From: Malachius bipustulatus
Taxonomy: Eukaryota; Arthropoda; Insecta; Coleoptera; Melyridae
Direction of reading: 5' to 3'
Assembly (NCBI GenBank): GCA_910589415.1
Contig: OU342635.1
Location: 38,404,929 to 38,468,928, forward strand
Length of the DNA stretch: 64,000 nucleotides
The translations under genes were made by a program, and so were the position numbers. Every line of letters begins with the position of its first letter. Positions within the stretch are counted from its first letter, which is position 1. Positions 58,405 to 64,000 of the stretch are shown here, in pieces. The notes beneath the pieces are model-generated. The model was not told the origin of the DNA, did no database searches, and worked only from the letters and a program-made list of their open reading frames with translations.

Positions 58405-59448
58405 TACGCATTTACCAATCCGAAATAAAAAATAGGGGTTGATATTTAAATTCAATTTACCCTCACCCCCTCCCAAGGGGTGTAAGGTTACAAGATGGTT
58501 TTGTGTTCAAACGATATCCCTCACCAAACAAAACCACTTTTGTAAAAGAAATTTTTCCCCAGAGGCTTACTTTTCGAGATATTCCGAGAAATGAACAAAA
58601 TCAAGTTTCCTCAATTACAGCGCCTCCTATGATGCAGCGGGAAAAATATTTCAGATAATTTTTGCAGGGCGATTTTTGTGTTCTAATGTTGTCCCCCACC
58701 GAACAAAACCACTTTTGTATCAAAAATTTTCCCACATAGTTTGTTTACTTTTTAAGATATTTGAATATTTCTGGTTATAAGAATCATCCTGCATGCTTAT
58801 ATTTCTTGAGAATCTAAAACAAAATTTTGGATAACTTCAATTTTTACTGAAAAATCGATATTTCTTATTTTAGCATTACTTTCTAAAATTTATTAGTTTT
58901 CATTATAGGTTCACACGTTGTCATCAGCTATCAATTTGACGTTTCGAAAAGTGTTTTTGAGAAAAAAAAAATCAAAATTGAAAAGAGGTCGTTTTCTCTA
59001 TTTAAACAACCAAATTTAGAATTTTCATTATTAAAGAAGTTGATCTCAAATTTATCTCTTTATATCTCGGTCAATTTATAAGAGAAATTTTTGTTTACTA
59101 TTTTTTCACGACCCCTCTATACCGTACCTACTAAAAGAACTCTTCAGCGACTTACTTTACAGCGTGTATAATTAATTTCATATCCACGAATGGCACACAA
59201 AATCTCAACGTGTCAATCGTCTAATGGGTAAGGTCTGTTCTAATTGTCATCAAAAAGTCTGTGAACTTTTATCTTTTAGAAAAAATTTAATAAAAATATT
59301 TTTTTATTTATTTATGTTATTTTTGTTATTTTTTTACTGCTTCCAACAACCGCTAGTACCGACTTCGCACGCTTGGATTTTGGGTTTAGGGAGTGGTAGA
59401 TGCTTGTGTGTTCATTGTAGAAATGTCAGTTATCGTTCCTATTCACAG

Positions 59449-59559
59449 CTTTGCTCTGTTTATCAAATTCACAAATTTTGATTGATCCACGAACGGGTAT
59501 TATGAACAGTAATTCAATAAGAGTAGAAAAAGAAAATTCACTTACTGTTCGATCAAACG
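59449..59559 (+). CDS. Weak candidate exon, unknown product
   Basis: An open 111-nt segment between an acceptor (CGTTCCTATTCACAG) and a donor (AACG|GTAAGT) reads LCLSNSQILIDPRTG and on to ENSLTVRSN. Both splice sites are reasonable but the peptide is not recognised, and a second donor-like site follows at about 59653. Chance is a serious alternative. Confidence 0.2.
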
Positions 59560-60991
59560 GTAAGTATAATATTTTTACTGTGACCGTCGAGTTTTTTAAA
59601 GACACAACTTACTACCTTAGAAGTATGCAGTAAAGACAGAAAGTCAAAAAAAGGTAAGTAAATCAAATGGTAAACAATTATCTTGTATCGGATCAAATAA
59701 TAACCGAAAATAGTCACTTCCATTGCACATATTTACCGTTACAAGCAAACATCAACAATCTTTAAATAAGTAAATAAACTGGTAGAACTCATAATATGTT
59801 ATATCCAACTGCCAGTAAGTTGGAAAACTTGGGACATATGCACTACAACTGTTTGATGTATTATTGAGTGGAAATAAGTAGTGCCAGTGTCAGTGCTAGT
59901 GCTAGTGCTAGTGCGAGTGCTAGTTCAATGGTTCGTCTTTCACTTGAATTTATAAAAATGCGACAGAAACTTAAAGTTCCTCTTGTGAAAAGCTTAAGGC
60001 TTAAAGCTGAAAAGTGAAAAGTAGAGGTTGCAGTCTCAATATAGATGCCCCATAAACGTTAAAAGAGATGACAGGTCTACATTTCTCGCTTAAGTTACCT
60101 TATTTTTTGTAGTTGTTGTAATAATGCATCATATTGATGATCGACTGAAACTAGAGAAATTTCACATATCTACAAAATTCAAAAATCGTCTTTCTGACTT
60201 AGACACCTCCCTCCAGGAAGTTCAATAATACTGATTCCTTATTATTCTAATACGAAGATTGATTGATTTAGTCATATCTTTTCACATGCTTCAATGGACA
60301 CGTACAGTAGAGTTTGAAACAAAGTTCTGAGTTATTTAGCAACGTTACAGAGAAGATTAATTAATCGCGAGGTATACTGTGCCTGACATGCGTAATAATT
60401 TAAGTCATTTCAGGTTTCAGGTAGTAGAGATAGAAGGAGTTTGATTGGGCGTTTTCCGAGTCGACTGAACAAGTGTTAGTCCAGTCATTATTACAAACAT
60501 TTGGAAATGCAAGTGAACCGAGAAAGCTGTTTTTGTGGAAATTGTGTAAGGGGGCCCTAGAAAAGCTTAACTTCAAATTGTCGACGAAGATTTCCTATTC
60601 GGTGTGATTTTGAGAGTTGGCAGTGTTCGATGAGTAGATCAGAAATTTCCTGGGAATAATAACCCCCCCCCCCTCCAAAAAAAACTCCTCTTCTCGAGCT
60701 GATACTTGAGATTTTTTTTCTTCATTATGATATATTATGACTCTTGAATTAGCCCTCTTGCATTCCATATGATAATATTTCCTGAAAACTAGTATAAGAT
60801 TTTAAAACTGTAATATGCTTAAAAATTTTCAATGTCAATATCAGACATGATTTTTTTTCCAAAACCTGACAAAATTATATTTTCATTCGCTCACACAATT
60901 TAAGATACTTGTATTATCTATGTATCATCTAATATTAAATTCTACGGTTTCACTCGCCCCCTCGTTTCTGAACCACCCGGTGTGTATATCC
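59560..60991. other. No gene recognised; (GTGCTA)n microsatellite at 59885-59925
   Basis: A hexanucleotide run based on CAGTGCTAGTGC occurs at 59885-59925. A poly(C) run (60663-60673) and A-rich run follow near 60680. No domain is seen in any frame. Confidence 0.6.
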
Positions 60992-61261
60992 CTAGTCCTC
61001 GTTGTCTAAACAATGATTCCCGGCCTGGTGAACCAGAATAACACCACAGATCTGGTTGAGTGCGTGATGGGAGTGAAGGTTCAACCTGATGAATGCCTGA
61101 GAGCTGCTATGCTCTGAAACTCCACTGGCTGGAGTGTATCTAATTACACCAACTCCAGACGAATTGTTGTCAAGCCATTGAGAAATAGAATGCCAAGATT
61201 TCAATGCAGTCACTATCGATCTGACCGCTTCATGTTGCCGCTGACAATCAACCAGAATCAC
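60992..61261 (-). CDS. Hypothetical coding-like frame, unknown
   Basis: An 89-codon minus-strand frame, markedly less AT-rich than its surroundings, contains AVRSIVTALKSWHSISQWL and VIRYTPASGVSEHSSSQAF. It has no internal ATG; the frame opens at a GTG, so it would have to be an exon or a fragment. No donor or acceptor is clearly placed. No family recognised. A fragment of a mobile element is as likely as a host exon. Confidence 0.25.
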   Translation of the reverse strand: MILVDCQRQHEAVRSIVTALKSWHSISQWLDNNSSGVGVIRYTPASGVSEHSSSQAFIRLNLHSHHALNQICGVILVHQAGNHCLDNED

Positions 61262-63025
61262 TATCGTTTAAGTTTGCACATTAAATTGTTATTAACTAGT
61301 TAATTATTCTGCGGTCCCAGGACTAGGTAATTTGCAATGCTAGTCAACTAAATGAAGAAGTAAATTAGTTGTTATTATCAATAAATCGTACGTAGGTTTG
61401 TTTTTTGTTAAATTGCGTAAAGTTCCTTACTTTTCCCATAAAGAGGATGACGTAGATATTTCCAAGCTAGTATTTCATGGTCTAGTGGAAATTTATGCAG
61501 TTTGATATCCGAGGGACACGAAAAGCAAATAAAAAAGTACACAAAAGACTTGGATACACATTTACGATGGCGTTATGAAATTTTCACAAACTTTTCTTAT
61601 TTATGTTAGCATACAAGAAACAGAGAGCCTATTATATGTGCAATATAAACCAGCCTGAAATCTCACATAGATTATTCTCGTAAGTAACTTTGGTAATAAT
61701 TTCCCATTTTAGTCGGCTTGTTTTTTCACTTTTCCACCGAGAATAACTTCTGATCCTCGTTGTTCTGCAAGGAGTCTCGAAAATAAACTGAGTACAGTAA
61801 TGATTGTATTAGCGTTATATGTACGCAACAAGCATTCGCAGTAGAGTTTTCACTTAGTTTAAGGTATAATTATCTGGAATACGACTTTATGGATTTTATA
61901 GGACGATTACATAAATTCTGCTTCCCTTATATCAAGCAAAGTTGGAATCAGAAGAATAAGGGAATTTTAATGTTTCAATTTTTCCTACATCCTACTATTG
62001 TTTTTATACATCATCCACTTTGAATTAATTTTCAGAACTTGTTGATTTTAAAAATAGCAAAATATTAACATCCTGTTGAAATCTGTTGTTAAATTATTGT
62101 TATCTTTGACTGGCACACCTCTCATGATGTCTCATATCAACTGACGAGTCTTAATAAACGCGAAGCAGTGTTATCTTTGTCTTCAGATTCATGTGATGTG
62201 TGTTGGTCGGTAGACTCGTTGTTTTTTATTTATTTTAATAAAACCATTTTATTCCCGTAGATAAGTCGACGTTCATTTAATAGCCAAACGGTGTAACCCA
62301 GGAAGAATAACTCATTAATCCAGATCGTTCCAGAATTATATTCATCAACTATGAAGATTATAGTTCCATAATTACGCAGGATTAGGGATGGTGCATATGA
62401 AGGCATATATGGGGGGTAGTTCAAAACGGAATTAATGCGCGCTTTGTTTGGTCAGTAGAAGCGCATCTAAAGTGAAATGACATCATTACTATTCAAATCT
62501 CCTACGTTCCGGACCCCGTTTTATGTCAGTCGTAATACTTGACCATCATCAGGATTAACATGTAACGGTGTAGTAAATGTAAAATCCACCAGTAAATCCT
62601 GTAATGGAACCTGACATAAACCGTGACGGATAACTCGATCTTTTGTGCACGCCACTGTGAGTTGAGTTCAACTTGTAACGCCTGGACGTGTTGTTTATTT
62701 TCATTAAGCAATGCTCCTGCAACGTAATTTATTAAACAACATAATGACATGGCAAGTCGGCATCTTTCATCCGCGAAACTTGTGAAATAAATGAAATCCC
62801 GACACATTTTCCTTTGGCAGGATTTTTTAAGCCCACAAGAGTTCACGCTGGAGGAATAATCATTCTACCTATAAATGCAGATTTGGGTGGCCCATTTTTG
62901 AAATCAAAATATTATTTATGGATATCTTGAGCGGACTATGTAGAAGGAATGATGTGACCACATCAAGCCGAAAATATTAGAATTATTTTAATAAGTGGTT
63001 TAATGCCTCAATGAATAATTATTAC
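61262..63025. other. No gene recognised
   Basis: AT-rich. A 106-codon minus-strand frame at 62526-62846 (CGLKKSCQRKMCRDFIYF) is Cys-rich by chance composition as far as I can tell and has no domain. Confidence 0.5.
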
Positions 63026-63135
63026 CGTCTCCTGCTGCTCGCAACGCATACAACGGAATATCATTCCCGAAGAGATCAGAAAGACCAAGGCCGTAGCAAA
63101 GTGGGGGGCCAGGTGGCTGAAAAACTTCAAGATCT
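63026..63135 (-). CDS. Candidate internal exon, unknown product
   Basis: A 110-nt open segment lies between an acceptor (CTTTCATGCGGCATTTGCAG) and a donor-like GACG|GTAATA. It reads DLEVFQPPGPPLCYGL, then GLSDLFGNDIPLYALRAAGD. It is much richer in GC than its flanks. The plus strand of the same bases is also open for 56 codons from ATG 63012. I cannot tell which strand, if either, is used. No domain recognised. Confidence 0.25.
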
Positions 63136-64000
63136 CTGCAAATGCCGCATGAAAGAAACTGAATTTGCATTAAAAAGGTAGCTAATATCAATGACAATAC
63201 AATACATATTGTACAAAAGCAGGCTTCTGTATATCTCAAACAATTCTAGAGATATCATCGAAAAACTGAATAATAATCTTTTTTGACATCCTGTATCTCA
63301 AAAACGGGGCATTTTCGAAACAAGCGTTAATAAAAAAAAATTGTTTATTTTTACCACTTTAAATTTTTTTACAATATTCAAGATACCCTGTATAAAAAAC
63401 GCCGAGTAAATATAACCTAACTATAATGTAGAAACTGGCGCTGGGTGCGTAAATTAATTGAAGTATTACGGGAAGGACTTTATAATGAAAAGTTGTTTAT
63501 AATAAAAAGCAATAGGCAATAAAGGTCGGAATCTTGATTTAATAATCAAAAGCTCCATTAAAATACGGTGTGTTTATCCTGTTTACGGGACTGTTTCACC
63601 GACAAAACCGGTGCGGTAAAGCCACTTTATTAGGAATCATCCCTATCAGCCTCCATCTCTAAATTAGTTTTTCCTCGGCTTCACCGAGGAAAACGTTCAC
63701 CGTAATAAACTTTAAAATAAATATTTTAATAAAAGAGAGTACTTCCTAATAAAATCCCTCCCTTTTGTTTTAGCACAAAAGATTACTGCCGACCTTTTCA
63801 TTAACAGCTGATGTTACCCGTCTTAACGATAAAGAAGGAAGATCCTTATAATAGTGATTAGATTTTTCATTCAAAAAACTCCACTTGGAAATAAACTCCA
63901 CATAATTCAAACTGTTTCATTTCTTGTAGGTGCTTAACAATTACATATAACCAACAGCGGGTCTCATAAAATATTCAAAAAGTTTCCTTATCGGTGTGAG
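63136..64000. other. No gene recognised; TE-like termini and a hairpin
   Basis: GACATCCTGTATCTCAAAAA near 63285 and GATACCCTGTATA near 63383 are inverted-looking ends of a small ACAGG-type element. A perfect 10-bp hairpin, TTTTCCTCGG/CCGAGGAAAA with a 5-base loop, lies at 63669-63693. Confidence 0.5.

Overview
This window reads as euchromatic, AT-rich nuclear DNA of an insect. The one clearly recognisable host gene is the first coding exon of a class A aminergic GPCR on the minus strand (21751-22356), closest in its motifs to the alpha2-adrenergic-like octopamine receptor (Octalpha2R). The rest is very long non-coding sequence with mostly decayed transposable elements, which suits a large insect intron or intergenic region. 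Frequent TACCTA-type and AAT-type simple sequence and several foldback elements also suit an insect. I cannot name the order from the sequence alone.

Layout. 1-2450: tandem and dispersed duplications (366-bp, 86-bp and 427-bp spacing). 2450-21750: presumed first coding intron of the receptor or DNA beyond it. It holds one good-looking candidate exon on the plus strand (3887-4013), a dead mariner transposase (10568-11145, minus), the decayed 3' end of a Jockey-like LINE (about 11470-11715, plus) and two foldback elements (15583-16278, 18532-18940). 21751-22356: receptor exon, with a GC-rich island just upstream (22680-22870). 22870-27200: nothing recognisable. 28139-30636: a minus-strand LTR with a tRNA-Lys-type primer binding site, split by a 1.5-kb DNA element that itself contains a 0.76-kb TIR element. 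34457-34900: TATA/initiator/poly(A) unit, perhaps an LTR. 36830-38540: 5' end of an LTR retroelement with a tRNA-Pro-type primer binding site and a short gag, cut by an oppositely oriented solo LTR with a 4-bp target duplication. 42992-43691: foldback element. 45080-46510: a 180-190 bp repeat family with a LINE 3' fragment inserted in it. 49076-49441: a 73-bp perfect inverted repeat that looks like a flipped cassette. 51643-51803: candidate promoter plus first exon. 52719-55299: a defective Gypsy-type retrotransposon with both LTRs, broken gag, a protease remnant and a 67-bp minisatellite. 55300-64000: mostly featureless, with small repeats and weak exon candidates.

Working relations. The receptor exon encodes the N-terminus through TM4 and part of ECL2 and ends at a splice donor. 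TM5-TM7 must lie on exons further down the minus strand; I could not find them in the 21.7 kb available. The mobile elements look inactive. I found no new multi-gene system: the observations most worth checking are nested insertions, an apparent segment inversion and tandem amplification inside a retroelement.
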